DNA from: Oligoflexia bacterium
Lineage (GTDB): Bacteria; Bdellovibrionota_G; JANQFH01
Reading direction: 5' to 3'
Assembly: GCA_028277945.1 (NCBI GenBank)
Contig: JANQFH010000021.1
Location: 186,001 to 250,000, forward strand
Length of the DNA: 64,000 nt
A program made the translations under genes and the position numbers. This document shows positions 53,395 through 62,913 of this stretch, piece by piece. The stretch's first letter is position 1, and each line of letters starts with the position of its first letter. The notes under the pieces were generated by a model that made no database searches, was not told the DNA's origin, and saw only the letters and a program-made list of their open reading frames with translations.

Positions 53395-53406
53395 TTCTAT
53401 AGCAAC

Positions 53407-53721
53407 TCAGGGCTGCGATTGGAGTGCGGAACTGCAAACCGGATTGCTGGGACAGTTCAGTTGGCCGGTATTGAGATCGCAGCAACAGGCGCCTTGGATG
53501 TAGGCGGAATAGGCACTACAGTGGTCTGGGGGTACGCCGCCCTTGAGGCTTGATGCGGGCACAGTGGCCGAGCCTTGATGACCCACGGCACAGCCAGGGT
53601 CTGCGGCGTCGTTGACCACTGCTGTGTTCAGCGTCTGCTCAAGATCAGACTGGCTATAGGCCAAGGTGATGAGCGAGAGGGAAAAGAGAAAGGTGAAGAT
53701 CAGGAGCAGAGTTCGTTGCAT
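53407..53721 (-). CDS. Small secreted cysteine-rich protein
   Basis: 104 residues with a signal peptide (about 1-24, LLLIFTFLFSLSLITLAYSQ). The mature part has eight Cys, including a CCC run (GACCCDLNTGQLNC and PVCSSAL), suggesting several disulfides. No family recognised. It lies 33 bp downstream of tadB and may belong to the Tad operon, for instance as a pilus-associated or secreted product; no proof. Confidence 0.65.
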   Translation of the reverse strand: MQRTLLLIFTFLFSLSLITLAYSQSDLEQTLNTAVVNDAADPGCAVGHQGSATVPASSLKGGVPPDHCSAYSAYIQGACCCDLNTGQLNCPSNPVCSSALQSQP

Positions 53722-53754
53722 GTTTGTTTTCCTATCTTGATGATTATACCCAAT

Positions 53755-54672
53755 CTAAACGTCGATAGTTACCAATTTCTTGAGCCAAATGCCACCGACA
53801 AGCTGTAGGCCGAGCATCAACGTGATGAACAGGTAGCCCCATGTGTTTGAGAACAGAGGCTGGAGGTACTCGGGGTTGGTTAGGTGTATCAGTAAGGCTA
53901 TGCCAAAGGGCAAGAGAAAGAGAATTACCGACTGGGTGACTCCTTGAGCCGTAATTGCCTTGATCTTACCTTCAATCTTGCGGCGCTCGCGGATGGTGTT
54001 GGAGATAACCGCAAAGGTCTCACTGAGATCGCCACCGGTTTCACGCAAGATAAGGATAGCGTTGATTGCCATGGCAAGGTCTTCCGTAGGCACCCTCTCG
54101 AGCATCTTAGCCAGAGCCTCGTCCAGGCTCACGCCAAGGTGGTGTTGGTTAAGAACGAGTTGAAATTCTTGGGAAATAGGGTCAGGCATCTCTTGGACCA
54201 CGAGTTGGATGATCTGCAGCAGGTTGAGGCCGGACTTCACGCTGTTCGCCATCAACGCCAAACCATCAACCAGCTGCGTGTCAAAACTCCGCAGGCGTCT
54301 CTTCCAAAAGAAGCCAATCAGCAGACGCGGCAGCGACCAACCAATGTAAAGCGATGAAAAGGTCATGACAAAATTCAAAAAGCCACTACCAACAGTCATG
54401 ATGAAACCAAGCAGGCCAACCGTAAGCGTTGAGAAGATCAACAGCAGAAAACAGGTTCTTCGCGTGACTTTGATAAACATCCGATCCAAATGAGTCATCA
54501 TCCATTCGAGGTAGCCGCCTGTTTTGGTAACAATCTTGTCATCCAAGATCGGATAGACATAGAGAAAGAAGAATAACGCTGCCAGTCCAGCAATGAGCGG
54601 TACAAGCAGCGTGCCATAAGCAACAAACAGCTCACCGTATTTGTTTATTAACAGTTGCAGAGAACTACTCAT
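53755..54672 (-). CDS. tadB: Tad pilus inner-membrane protein TadB
   Basis: 305 residues from the ATG at 54672 (a longer frame to 54774 lies inside tadA and has no family-like N-terminus). Type II secretion F-domain with transmembrane segments at about 15-38, 65-105 and 265-300. The conserved LVDGLALMANSVKSGLNLLQ and FAVISNTIRERRKIEGKIKA segments are typical of TadB/CpaG. It forms the pilus assembly platform with TadC, which is absent here. Overlaps the TadZ-TadA gene by 8 bp. Confidence 0.9.
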   Translation of the reverse strand: MSSSLQLLINKYGELFVAYGTLLVPLIAGLAALFFFLYVYPILDDKIVTKTGGYLEWMMTHLDRMFIKVTRRTCFLLLIFSTLTVGLLGFIMTVGSGFLNFVMTFSSLYIGWSLPRLLIGFFWKRRLRSFDTQLVDGLALMANSVKSGLNLLQIIQLVVQEMPDPISQEFQLVLNQHHLGVSLDEALAKMLERVPTEDLAMAINAILILRETGGDLSETFAVISNTIRERRKIEGKIKAITAQGVTQSVILFLLPFGIALLIHLTNPEYLQPLFSNTWGYLFITLMLGLQLVGGIWLKKLVTIDV

Positions 54673-56833
54673 TTTTTGTGCCCTCGCCAAATAGAGCCGG
54701 GGAGACCTTGATGCCTCTCTCTTTGAAACGGTCCATGAACGTGGGTAGGAGACCCGTGGCCATAAAGTGGCCAACCACTCGACCCTGTTTATCCAAGCCC
54801 TTTTGCTTAAAACGAAAGATGTCCTGCAGAGTAATCGTCTGGCCCTCTAGCCCGGTAACTTCGGTGATGTGGGTGATCTTACGCGAGCCGTCGGAAAAGC
54901 GGTTCAGGTGGACGATGAGATCAATAGCTGAGGCAATCTGTTCGCGGATGGCACGAGAGGGCAACTCCATACCACTGAACATGACCAACGTCTCCAGCCT
55001 GGAGACACAGTCACGCGGGCTGTTGGCGTGGATGGTGGTAAGGGAGCCATCATGGCCGGTGTTCATTGCCTGCAACATATCGAGGGCCTCAGCACCACGA
55101 CACTCGCCGACGATAATGCGATCTGGGCGCATGCGTAGAGTATTACGTACCAACTCGCGGATTGGAATCGCACCTTCGCCTTGAAGATTGGGCGGCCTGG
55201 CTTCAAGCCGGCCCACGTGCTCTTGTGGTAGTTGCAGTTCCGCAGCATCTTCTACAGTGACGATTCTCTCACTGGCTGGAATGAATCCAGCGAGGATGTT
55301 GAGCAGAGTAGTCTTTCCGGTGCCGGTACCGCCAGCAATAATAATGTTGAGATGCGCCTGCACACAGCTGCGCAAAAAGAGCGCCACCTCTTGCGTCATG
55401 GCCCCTAGCTTGATGAGGTCTTTGTAGTTGACCACGTGCTGGCCAAACTTGCGGATGGTCAACATCGGTCCTTGGATCGCCAGCGGCGGAATAATGGCAT
55501 GGACCCGCGAGCCATCCTTGAGACGAGCATCGACCATCGGTGTCTTCTCATCGATACGCCGGCCAACCGGTGCGATGATGCGCTCGATGACCGCCAGCAG
55601 ATGTTTGTCGCTGGTAAAGCGGCTATCCGTAAGCATGATCTTGCCAGCCTTTTCAATGTAGATTTGGTCCTTACGGTTGACCATGATCTCACTGATATCG
55701 CCATCGGCAAGCAGGTCTTCAAGGGGACCGAGACCTAAGGCTTCATCCAAAACCTCTTTGCTGACCTTTTGCCGTTCTTCAATGGACTTAATGCCCGGTT
55801 GGTCTTGAACAATCTTGGCAACAGCATCGCGCGCCTTTTCTTTGAGTTCAGCAAGCTTTTCCGGTCGAGCTGCCAGTTCTGCGGTACGAACGCCTTTGAG
55901 ATTGAGGACCTCTATGAGCTGCGCATGGACTTTCATCTTAAGATCGGCAAGCCGGTCGTATTCCATGTCGCTCAGATTTTGCCTATAGGGCGCCGCTCCG
56001 ATTCTTGTCCCAGCACTCGTTGCTGGTGCTGCCTCTCCCAGGTGTAACAGGGGCAGGCCTTCGGGCTTAAGCCCCAGCCCTCTGATGGGGCGGAGCAAGC
56101 CATTAGAGAAGATAAGATGTGAGAGGTTCTCTATACTCTTGCTGTAAGCGCTACGCGGCTCGGTGAGTATCAACGGCATGTTTTGATGGATGGAATCGGT
56201 GACATATTCGCTCTCTTCGGGAAGCGTGCCAAGCACATTCTTGCGTAGTTTGCTTTGAATCACTGTCTTACTAATAGCGCTCTTTGGTCGGTAGCGGTTT
56301 ACTAGCAAATGAATCATCTCTTGTGGATACTGCAGGGTTACCAGGTCACGTATGTTATTGAGTGCATGGTTGATCACTAGGATTTCTGGGGTAACCACCA
56401 TGAGTAGGGAGGAAGAGACCTTTAATGTCTCAACGTTCAAACCACTGAGAGAGGAGCCTGCGTCTATGACTATAAATGGAAATGCCTTACGTAGTATGGG
56501 CAGCAACATGGCGAAGCGCTGCAGATCCATCTGGGCAAACTGTCTTTGATGGTTGATTGCTGGCAGTATCCAGATACCCGACTTATGTCGGGTAATGTAG
56601 CTCTCTACGGAGCGCTCATGGAGTTTGTGTACCACTGGAAGCAGTTCCATGACGGAGCGAATCTCTTTGGCTCCGAGCAGCAGGGGTAGGTCACCGGCGT
56701 TTATGAGGTCTAAGTCTAACAGCAGTGTCTTGCTTTTAGTGTCGCGGTAAAGCGTTGTCGCCAGATTGGTTGCAAACACCGAAGCGCCGACACCACTCTT
56801 GCCACCCATAACGGTGATGCAGTAGTTCGGCAT
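54665..56833 (-). CDS. tadA: TadZ-TadA (CpaE-CpaF) fusion ATPase
   Basis: 722 residues. Residues 1-250 are a MinD/ParA-like TadZ/CpaE domain with deviant Walker A GGKSGVGAS (10-18) and IVIDAGSSLSG. After a linker (260-285) comes a complete CpaF/TadA secretion ATPase: N-terminal helical domain (about 290-380), Walker A GGTGTGKTTLL (501-511), Asp box and RMRPDRIIVGECRGAEALDM with the Walker B, then HDGSLTTIHANSP. TadA powers pilus assembly; TadZ locates the machine. The two are normally separate genes. The 12-bp gap to rcpA shows one operon. Confidence 0.92.
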   Translation of the reverse strand: MPNYCITVMGGKSGVGASVFATNLATTLYRDTKSKTLLLDLDLINAGDLPLLLGAKEIRSVMELLPVVHKLHERSVESYITRHKSGIWILPAINHQRQFAQMDLQRFAMLLPILRKAFPFIVIDAGSSLSGLNVETLKVSSSLLMVVTPEILVINHALNNIRDLVTLQYPQEMIHLLVNRYRPKSAISKTVIQSKLRKNVLGTLPEESEYVTDSIHQNMPLILTEPRSAYSKSIENLSHLIFSNGLLRPIRGLGLKPEGLPLLHLGEAAPATSAGTRIGAAPYRQNLSDMEYDRLADLKMKVHAQLIEVLNLKGVRTAELAARPEKLAELKEKARDAVAKIVQDQPGIKSIEERQKVSKEVLDEALGLGPLEDLLADGDISEIMVNRKDQIYIEKAGKIMLTDSRFTSDKHLLAVIERIIAPVGRRIDEKTPMVDARLKDGSRVHAIIPPLAIQGPMLTIRKFGQHVVNYKDLIKLGAMTQEVALFLRSCVQAHLNIIIAGGTGTGKTTLLNILAGFIPASERIVTVEDAAELQLPQEHVGRLEARPPNLQGEGAIPIRELVRNTLRMRPDRIIVGECRGAEALDMLQAMNTGHDGSLTTIHANSPRDCVSRLETLVMFSGMELPSRAIREQIASAIDLIVHLNRFSDGSRKITHITEVTGLEGQTITLQDIFRFKQKGLDKQGRVVGHFMATGLLPTFMDRFKERGIKVSPALFGEGTKNE

Positions 56834-56845
56834 CGTCTTTGCCTC

Positions 56846-58393
56846 CTACCTCTCTAGGCCGCTAACCGGAATGGCGGGTGACGGCTCGATGTTGCTCGGA
56901 TAGACTTCGTAGAGATTGAAGTGATCCTTAATCTCTTGGTTGGCGTCTTTGGCGAACTTGAGAATCTTTGGCGTGATGAACACGAGAAACTGGGAACGTT
57001 GTTGGGCAAAGTCTTTGGATTTGAAGATGGTAAACAGGGAACCAAAGGGGAATGGGTCGTCTGGTGTAGCAGACTCCCCGTCAGAGGCCCCTGCTCCAGA
57101 TTGGCCTGCAGAGGGTGGTCTATCTACGATGTTGCGCGTACTGTGACGGACTAAACCGCCCACCACAACACTTTCACCGGCACGCACAAACTGCTCTGTG
57201 CTGATCTTGCTCTGCTCGATCGATATAGCGCCCTGCACATCAGGGGTTCCAAGCGCACTGATTTCGATCGAGAGGGACATATCAACATCGTTACCCTGGG
57301 CATAAGGACGAATCTCCAAAGTGACGCCAACATTTTGAAATTCAATGTTAGGGACGCCATTTTCAGAAAAAACCGGAAAACCAATGCGCGTACCACTTTG
57401 AATGGTAGCTGTGCCGCCACTCTTTACAGATACTGTGGGATTTTCAAGCACGCGAACGGCACCAAGAGACTTGAAGTAGTTGAGTTTTGGTAGCAGGTCA
57501 TCAAGGTTACCGGTGATGGCACCGCTGGTATTGCTGCTGGAGCTCAGTGGGTCAAAGGCCACTTGGAACGAGGCGCCAACTTTGGGAATGGGGTTCCAGC
57601 GGAAGTTGAAGTTTTTCGTAAAGTTTTTGTTTACCTCAACGAAATGCGCTATCACCTGAATCGTATTGGCTCTTCCAGGGGGACGAGGCACTTCGCGTAC
57701 CTCAATGGCATTGATGACGTTTTTCGCGCTGCCGTAGAGCGAAGCGATCTTGCCAGCTTTCTCTCTTGCCTTCTCTGAATAAACAGCACCTTCAAGAATG
57801 TAGCGTCCTTTAACCGTACGGACATTGACTTCATCTAAACCGATTTCTTTTTCAATGGTCTTGGCGACAATCTGGTCTTTCTGTGGCGATACGGTCGTAA
57901 GGTCGACAATCTGTCTGCTGTTGCCAATGACACGCCGGATCCTGCGCTTGTCTGAGGAGAGTAAGACTTGGCCATCGATGATGATCTTGTTGTTCATGCG
58001 GTTGATGGTGATGCCCTCGACATCAATCAGCAGTTTGCGGATCTGGGCTAACAGATCGTTGGGATCGGTGGGATAGACAGTGATGTCAATGGCTTGCCGC
58101 TGCTTGCCACTGCGGTCGTAGACCAACAGGATGGTATCTCCCGGAGCCTTGGGTAGCAGGGTGATGGTCTTTTTCTTACGGTTGGTACGAAAATTACATA
58201 CGTTAGGGTTACCTACGGTGACATTGCCAATACGAAATTTAAAGTACTTCACCTTCGGCTTGTTGACGACGAGATACTCTTCTGCGTCAGCCCTGCTGTT
58301 TGAGACGATCATCGACACACTTTGGAGGAGTAGAAGTACGCCCAGCAAACTGAGGAATCGCTTTGATTTAATCTTTGTCATCACCTTTTCCAT
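56846..58393 (-). CDS. rcpA: Tad pilus secretin
   Basis: 515 residues of the CpaC/RcpA secretin family. Signal peptide (about 1-36), a BON/N-terminal domain region (about 40-230), then the secretin core (about 280-480) with VRVLENPTVSVKSGGTATIQ, EIRPYAQGNDVDMSLSIEIS and VVVGGLVRHS; the last two are hallmarks of the secretin beta-domain. It makes the outer-membrane pore for the Flp pilus. Confidence 0.93.
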   Translation of the reverse strand: MEKVMTKIKSKRFLSLLGVLLLLQSVSMIVSNSRADAEEYLVVNKPKVKYFKFRIGNVTVGNPNVCNFRTNRKKKTITLLPKAPGDTILLVYDRSGKQRQAIDITVYPTDPNDLLAQIRKLLIDVEGITINRMNNKIIIDGQVLLSSDKRRIRRVIGNSRQIVDLTTVSPQKDQIVAKTIEKEIGLDEVNVRTVKGRYILEGAVYSEKAREKAGKIASLYGSAKNVINAIEVREVPRPPGRANTIQVIAHFVEVNKNFTKNFNFRWNPIPKVGASFQVAFDPLSSSSNTSGAITGNLDDLLPKLNYFKSLGAVRVLENPTVSVKSGGTATIQSGTRIGFPVFSENGVPNIEFQNVGVTLEIRPYAQGNDVDMSLSIEISALGTPDVQGAISIEQSKISTEQFVRAGESVVVGGLVRHSTRNIVDRPPSAGQSGAGASDGESATPDDPFPFGSLFTIFKSKDFAQQRSQFLVFITPKILKFAKDANQEIKDHFNLYEVYPSNIEPSPAIPVSGLER

Positions 58394-58409
58394 CTTGTCT
58401 GTTGCTATT

Positions 58410-59264
58410 TCAGGGTACTAGGACTGCCTGTTCCCCACGTAACTCGAGCCACTTTGGAACCGGTCCGATCTTGAGCGGTGCTTCAATACCGGTGACCGAA
58501 GCCGGCGTTGAGCGTCGTTTCTTCAACGATGGAATCTCTTTGCCCGGACGATCGTAATAAGAGCGTAACATGAGTGCTAGTACGCCCAACTGCTGTGCGA
58601 GGGAGAGGTCCATCGCCTGTCTCGGCGTCACCGATAGCGTGATGTTGCTGTAGCGCACCTTTTTTCTTGAGGCAGGTATGATGTTGGCGCTTAGAGAGCG
58701 TGAGCCACTGCCAGCAGCAGCAACCGATTCGAGGGCATAGTCGCGACCCACGGAGAGCACCTCAACATTTTGGAGCAGAGCAACGCTCTCAGCCCGTGAA
58801 ACGAGTCGCGTCTTTTTATCTGCGGTTTGAAAGGTGCCAATCACATCGACACGATCGCCTGGCCGTACTAGTCCAGCAACACCAGTCACCTCGTTGATTG
58901 CAATGGTGAAGGCACGTTTGTCGCGTGACACGAGAAGGCTGACCGCACGTTCACTTGGCCGGGCGAGCTTGGTATCGAGAATCTGTTCTCCGGCAAAGAT
59001 GTTGGCTGTAGCAATATAGCCCTCAACCGCCTCCGGGCTTTTGACCGCCTTGGGCTGGATGAAGGGTTTGGGTATTAAGCGTGTATCCAGCATGGTTGAA
59101 TCAATGGGTGTGTTCATCAAGATATCCTGCTTTGCCACGACCACCGGCTGCCGTTCAAAACCGCCAAAGAGACGTTTTTTAAGTTGGGCGATATAAAAAT
59201 AGGTCGCCATTGCGGCCAAAAGACCGAACATCAGCGAAAAGATCAGTGCCTTGCTACCTTTCAA
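58410..59264 (-). CDS. cpaB: Flp pilus assembly protein CpaB
   Basis: 284 residues. A single N-terminal membrane anchor (about 6-26, KALIFSLMFGLLAAMATYFY), then a SAF-like domain with VVVAKQDILMNTPIDSTMLD, and VRPGDRVDVIGTFQTADK, matching CpaB/RcpC. The protein is thought to connect the pilus machine with the periplasm and secretin. Overlaps the large TadE-like gene by 4 bp. Confidence 0.93.
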   Translation of the reverse strand: MKGSKALIFSLMFGLLAAMATYFYIAQLKKRLFGGFERQPVVVAKQDILMNTPIDSTMLDTRLIPKPFIQPKAVKSPEAVEGYIATANIFAGEQILDTKLARPSERAVSLLVSRDKRAFTIAINEVTGVAGLVRPGDRVDVIGTFQTADKKTRLVSRAESVALLQNVEVLSVGRDYALESVAAAGSGSRSLSANIIPASRKKVRYSNITLSVTPRQAMDLSLAQQLGVLALMLRSYYDRPGKEIPSLKKRRSTPASVTGIEAPLKIGPVPKWLELRGEQAVLVP

Positions 59265-61684
59265 ATGAGCTCTCCTAGTTTTTCATGTGCGGCGAGGATG
59301 CGTTCCCACAGCAGGGTCAAGAGCTGTTTTTTTTCTGGATCGCTGTAGATGTTCTCGGTTGATTTCTTCTGCCGCTCTAGCTCACGTTGGGCGAGCTGTA
59401 TGTAGAGTGCCAACTTGCGAATCTGCCGCGCCTTTGCCTCGTCGAGGTTGGCCTCGAGGTTTTCCTCTTCAAGGGCGGCTTGCAGTTTTTCTTCGATGGT
59501 TGCTTCAACGCGCGGATCATCAACGATTTCCTGCATGCGTTGAACGGTCTCTGGATCGCTGAGGAGGCTGTGGATTTGATTGGCCGGCAGGCCGCTGCTA
59601 CGTAGCTGCTGCCGATAGTTTGCCATCAAATCAAGGACTATACTTTGTTTTACCATATTTAGACCGATTTTTCCATGGCGCCTCAGCTGCTGCACCTGCT
59701 GGCTCTTTACCAGCTTGCCGCTGTTGACATCATGCGGCATCTGCCGGAGCCTCAGTGGGTTGCGTGCTACCGGGGTGTTGTTGGCACGCTTACTGGCAAA
59801 GCCTTTACTCGCTGGGCTGCTGCTGCCAATCTTCGCAGCCGTGCTGGTCTGAGAGAGGCTCTTGGTTGTTGCACTGTCCGTGGTCTTGGTTGCCAGTCCG
59901 GCACTGTTTGCACTGTTGGTACTGCTAAAGCTCTCCATGTTTTTTGTCGGGTTGTTGCTGCTCGGTGTTTTGCTGGGACCGCTGCTACTGGCCGGTGGCG
60001 CAGACGCGGCACTATTTTTTGCAGATTTAGCCTTAGGGTCTGCAAACATCGCATAACCCAACACAGCGGTGGCGATCAGCGTGTTCATATCAAAGTTCTC
60101 TATGGCCTTTTGTGTGCTCGCCACATTTGTAACCGGTAAGGTATTGGCGAGCTGCGAGGCGGTTGGTGGGCTGGTTGAGTTTGTTGTAGCATTCGTGGTT
60201 TTTCCAACACTCCCTGTCGCGGCAAACTGCGATGTAGTTGGCATGGCTGCGGCAACGTCCAATGCTGTTGCTGTCTCTTGCTTATCCGAGCACCAAAAGC
60301 AAAAGGTCTCTTTGACAAAACCACCAGTGGATGTTGCGGCGCTACTGACGCTATCACCAACCCTACTGAAACCAGCTTTCACTTTGTCGCCAACTGTATC
60401 AATGCCGCCTTTCACCTTGTCCTTGGCCGCATTGAAACGTGTAACCTCTCCTACCTCATGAAACATTTCGCGGGCGTCCTCTTTTCTGTCATCGACCCAC
60501 TGCCTTGCACCCGAGTGTTCATAACCGTAGCCAATGCCAGAACTAACCATCGAACCGGCGACAGCAGCATAGAGCAGTGCGGGATTATCGGGATTTTCGG
60601 CGTAGGCGATGCCGCCAGTGAGCGAGCTGTTTAAGCCGCTACCCAGAACCGTACGAAAAAATCCCGGCTCAGAATCTGGCAGGATGGTGCCATCTGCAGC
60701 ACGCTTCACACCAAAGATGCGATCCTGCACCGGTCGGCTTGCAGCTGCACCTAAAGCAGCACCACCGGCAATGGCGAAAATTGGATCTCTGTCGGTACCG
60801 GCAACTACGGTGAAACTGCCGTTCACACCACCATGCACCGCCCCAGACAGAACCTCACTGCCGATTTCTGTTGCTAACCAACTCTGAATCGGATCGATGG
60901 ACCAACCCTGTGACAGGCCGCCTGCCAGTGCTGCGCGCATATCTCCTTCGCTGGTGACATAACCGAGGAGAGCGCCTTGGCTAAAGCTGCCGGCAAAGTC
61001 AGCCCAGTTATTGAGAATACGTACGGCATCGCCGTAGCTGTCGACTACCGTGCTAGCACTGTCGATGAGGTAACCAGCCTCGTTGGTGGCATAACCCCAG
61101 TGCTCCTGATACTCTTGCCAAGCCAGGCCTTCCCCGTCGAACCCTCTGAAGGCATGGTCAAAGCTGCTATCGAGAAAACGGCCGAACTGCGCGCTAGCGA
61201 CAGCGCCGCGCAAGGCGCCACGCTTGGCCGCTTCAGGATCAAAACCCGAAGCGACGTAATCGATGCCGGCTTGATTGATGGCGTTACCAACAATGCCATC
61301 CTTAATCCCAAAGCCGAGCGCATCCATAAAGTCGGGAACCAGCCACTGCCACAGCAAGATGTCACCCAACCCTTGAAGCAGGTTATCGAAATCAAAGCCA
61401 GGTAGATCAGGTAGCAGGTCGCTGAGATCCAACGGGGGTAAGAAGACCCCCTCCATGTCAAAGGCGTTGAGCTGATTACCATGGTCAAAGTGCAGATAGG
61501 CTTGTACACGTGCATGCACATCACTATCTTTTTGTTTGAAGGTCTCTTTAATCCCGCCTTCCATTTTAATAATGACAAAGAGTGTGAGCACAGCAAAGGT
61601 CAACACTAGAGCAAATTCAAGTGCTGCTTGCCCTAACTGTGGTTGGCGAGTCCTATGGTTTGGTCTGCGTCGTATCATCGCCAT
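59261..61684 (-). CDS. Very large TadE-type pseudopilin-like protein
   Basis: 807 residues. The N-terminus (QLGQAALEFALVLTFAVLTL) is a TadE/pseudopilin-type signal with cleavage expected after Gly of LGQ. The long middle region (about 80-420) is rich in Gly-Ala clusters (GALRGAVASAQF, GAVHGGVNGSF, AGGAALGAAAS), reminiscent of the hydrophobic repeats of surface adhesins and toxin-delivery proteins. A Ser/Thr/Ala low-complexity part (about 480-650) and a charged coiled-coil C-terminus follow. TadE normally has about 150-200 residues. Possible tip adhesin of the Tad pilus. Confidence 0.75.
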   Translation of the reverse strand: MAMIRRRPNHRTRQPQLGQAALEFALVLTFAVLTLFVIIKMEGGIKETFKQKDSDVHARVQAYLHFDHGNQLNAFDMEGVFLPPLDLSDLLPDLPGFDFDNLLQGLGDILLWQWLVPDFMDALGFGIKDGIVGNAINQAGIDYVASGFDPEAAKRGALRGAVASAQFGRFLDSSFDHAFRGFDGEGLAWQEYQEHWGYATNEAGYLIDSASTVVDSYGDAVRILNNWADFAGSFSQGALLGYVTSEGDMRAALAGGLSQGWSIDPIQSWLATEIGSEVLSGAVHGGVNGSFTVVAGTDRDPIFAIAGGAALGAAASRPVQDRIFGVKRAADGTILPDSEPGFFRTVLGSGLNSSLTGGIAYAENPDNPALLYAAVAGSMVSSGIGYGYEHSGARQWVDDRKEDAREMFHEVGEVTRFNAAKDKVKGGIDTVGDKVKAGFSRVGDSVSSAATSTGGFVKETFCFWCSDKQETATALDVAAAMPTTSQFAATGSVGKTTNATTNSTSPPTASQLANTLPVTNVASTQKAIENFDMNTLIATAVLGYAMFADPKAKSAKNSAASAPPASSSGPSKTPSSNNPTKNMESFSSTNSANSAGLATKTTDSATTKSLSQTSTAAKIGSSSPASKGFASKRANNTPVARNPLRLRQMPHDVNSGKLVKSQQVQQLRRHGKIGLNMVKQSIVLDLMANYRQQLRSSGLPANQIHSLLSDPETVQRMQEIVDDPRVEATIEEKLQAALEEENLEANLDEAKARQIRKLALYIQLAQRELERQKKSTENIYSDPEKKQLLTLLWERILAAHEKLGELI

Positions 61685-61686
61685 GC

Positions 61687-62913
61687 CTAGTGCAAGAAGT
61701 CTCGTTCCGTAAAGGTGTGGCTTGCACCGGTCTCGGGTGAGACCATGTCAAAGCCGATGTTCCAGTCATGGACAACTTCGCCGATGCTTTTACTCGCGAG
61801 GCCAATCAACTTGGCGCCTTCATAACTGCCTCTGCTTGGGCTGCCGCCATAAGCACGGCTAGCAGACCAGGCAGTCATAAACTGCCGATTAAACAGTGAG
61901 CTGCCAAAGGGTTGCGTGCCCAGTAGTAGATCGAACAGTTGCGCCTCTTTTCCAGTGGTGTTGACAACCACCTCGCCTGCTTTGAAGGGGCCACGGCTGC
62001 TGGCTAGTCGGCGTATGGGCGCTTTAAAGAGGTTGAAGTTGAACTGTGGGCTGTAGGCAAGCGACACCATAAAGGCAGGGGTGATGCTACCTTTATCTTC
62101 GATGGTTTTGGGAACCGGAATCGGTAATATTGGCGCCCAATTACCAATGAAACAGGGAGAGGCGTCCAAGACAACGAGGGGCCCACTAGCACAGGGATTG
62201 TATATACCGATATAGCCAATCAGCACTCCCTGATCGACATCGGCTTCAAACAGGGGTTGGCTGTCATTAGCTGCGACCGTGTAGATAGCGTTGAGCGGAC
62301 TCACATCGCCGGTGCCACTGTAGTCAAACTGTAGGCCGCTGCGGTCGTACTGGCGTACCATATCGGTGGCGCTGGGAAAGTTGCCACCATACCTTTTGCG
62401 GATGGCACGGCGGATGTCGACTGGCAGATTGGGTCCGGCCAGTGCAGTCCGTTTGGCAAGATCGTAGGCAATAGCGTTAGCGCCGCTAACAATGGCGCCG
62501 ATCTGAGAAGCCGCATAACTGTGGTGCGCCAAATAACCTTCAATGATTAAAGCACGGGCAATATTGTCTTGCGAGCGACAGACAAGGTTACAAGCGCCTG
62601 CTGTTGAATTACAAGTTGCGCCATTGTAGGTGCAGGGTGACGATGTAAAGGGGTTGGATAGAGCAGCCTGTGTGGCAATATAGGCGGTTTCAATACTGTC
62701 GTTGATCTTACCAACCTCGTTGAGGTTGATGCGTTGGACGTTGGCGCCGACTAAAGCCGCCAGGTCTGCGGAGTTTTGCAGCTTGATGCGATCGCGCGTT
62801 AGAATACCGGTGTTGATCAGCATCATCAACAGCACAAGAAAGAAACTGAAACTCAGGGCAAAAAAGGTGACAACCTGACCATGCTGCTTTTGTTGGTGTT
62901 GCCAGCGTATCAT
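61687..62913 (-). CDS. TadG-like pilus protein
   Basis: 408 residues. The N-terminal GQVVTFFALSFSFFLVLLMM and the following INTGILTRDRIKLQNSADLA match the TadG-type N-terminus, with an inner-membrane helix and the LQNAADLAAL signature. The rest is a large periplasmic domain containing a small Cys cluster at about 95-115. No von Willebrand A motif was seen, so it is only TadG-like. Overlaps the TadE gene by 4 bp. Confidence 0.82.
   Translation of the reverse strand: MIRWQHQQKQHGQVVTFFALSFSFFLVLLMMLINTGILTRDRIKLQNSADLAALVGANVQRINLNEVGKINDSIETAYIATQAALSNPFTSSPCTYNGATCNSTAGACNLVCRSQDNIARALIIEGYLAHHSYAASQIGAIVSGANAIAYDLAKRTALAGPNLPVDIRRAIRKRYGGNFPSATDMVRQYDRSGLQFDYSGTGDVSPLNAIYTVAANDSQPLFEADVDQGVLIGYIGIYNPCASGPLVVLDASPCFIGNWAPILPIPVPKTIEDKGSITPAFMVSLAYSPQFNFNLFKAPIRRLASSRGPFKAGEVVVNTTGKEAQLFDLLLGTQPFGSSLFNRQFMTAWSASRAYGGSPSRGSYEGAKLIGLASKSIGEVVHDWNIGFDMVSPETGASHTFTERDFLH

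Noticed and set aside
59675-60139. 154-codon plus-strand frame opposite the large TadE-like gene
   Set aside because: Mirror of a low-complexity Ser/Thr/Ala coding stretch on the minus strand.
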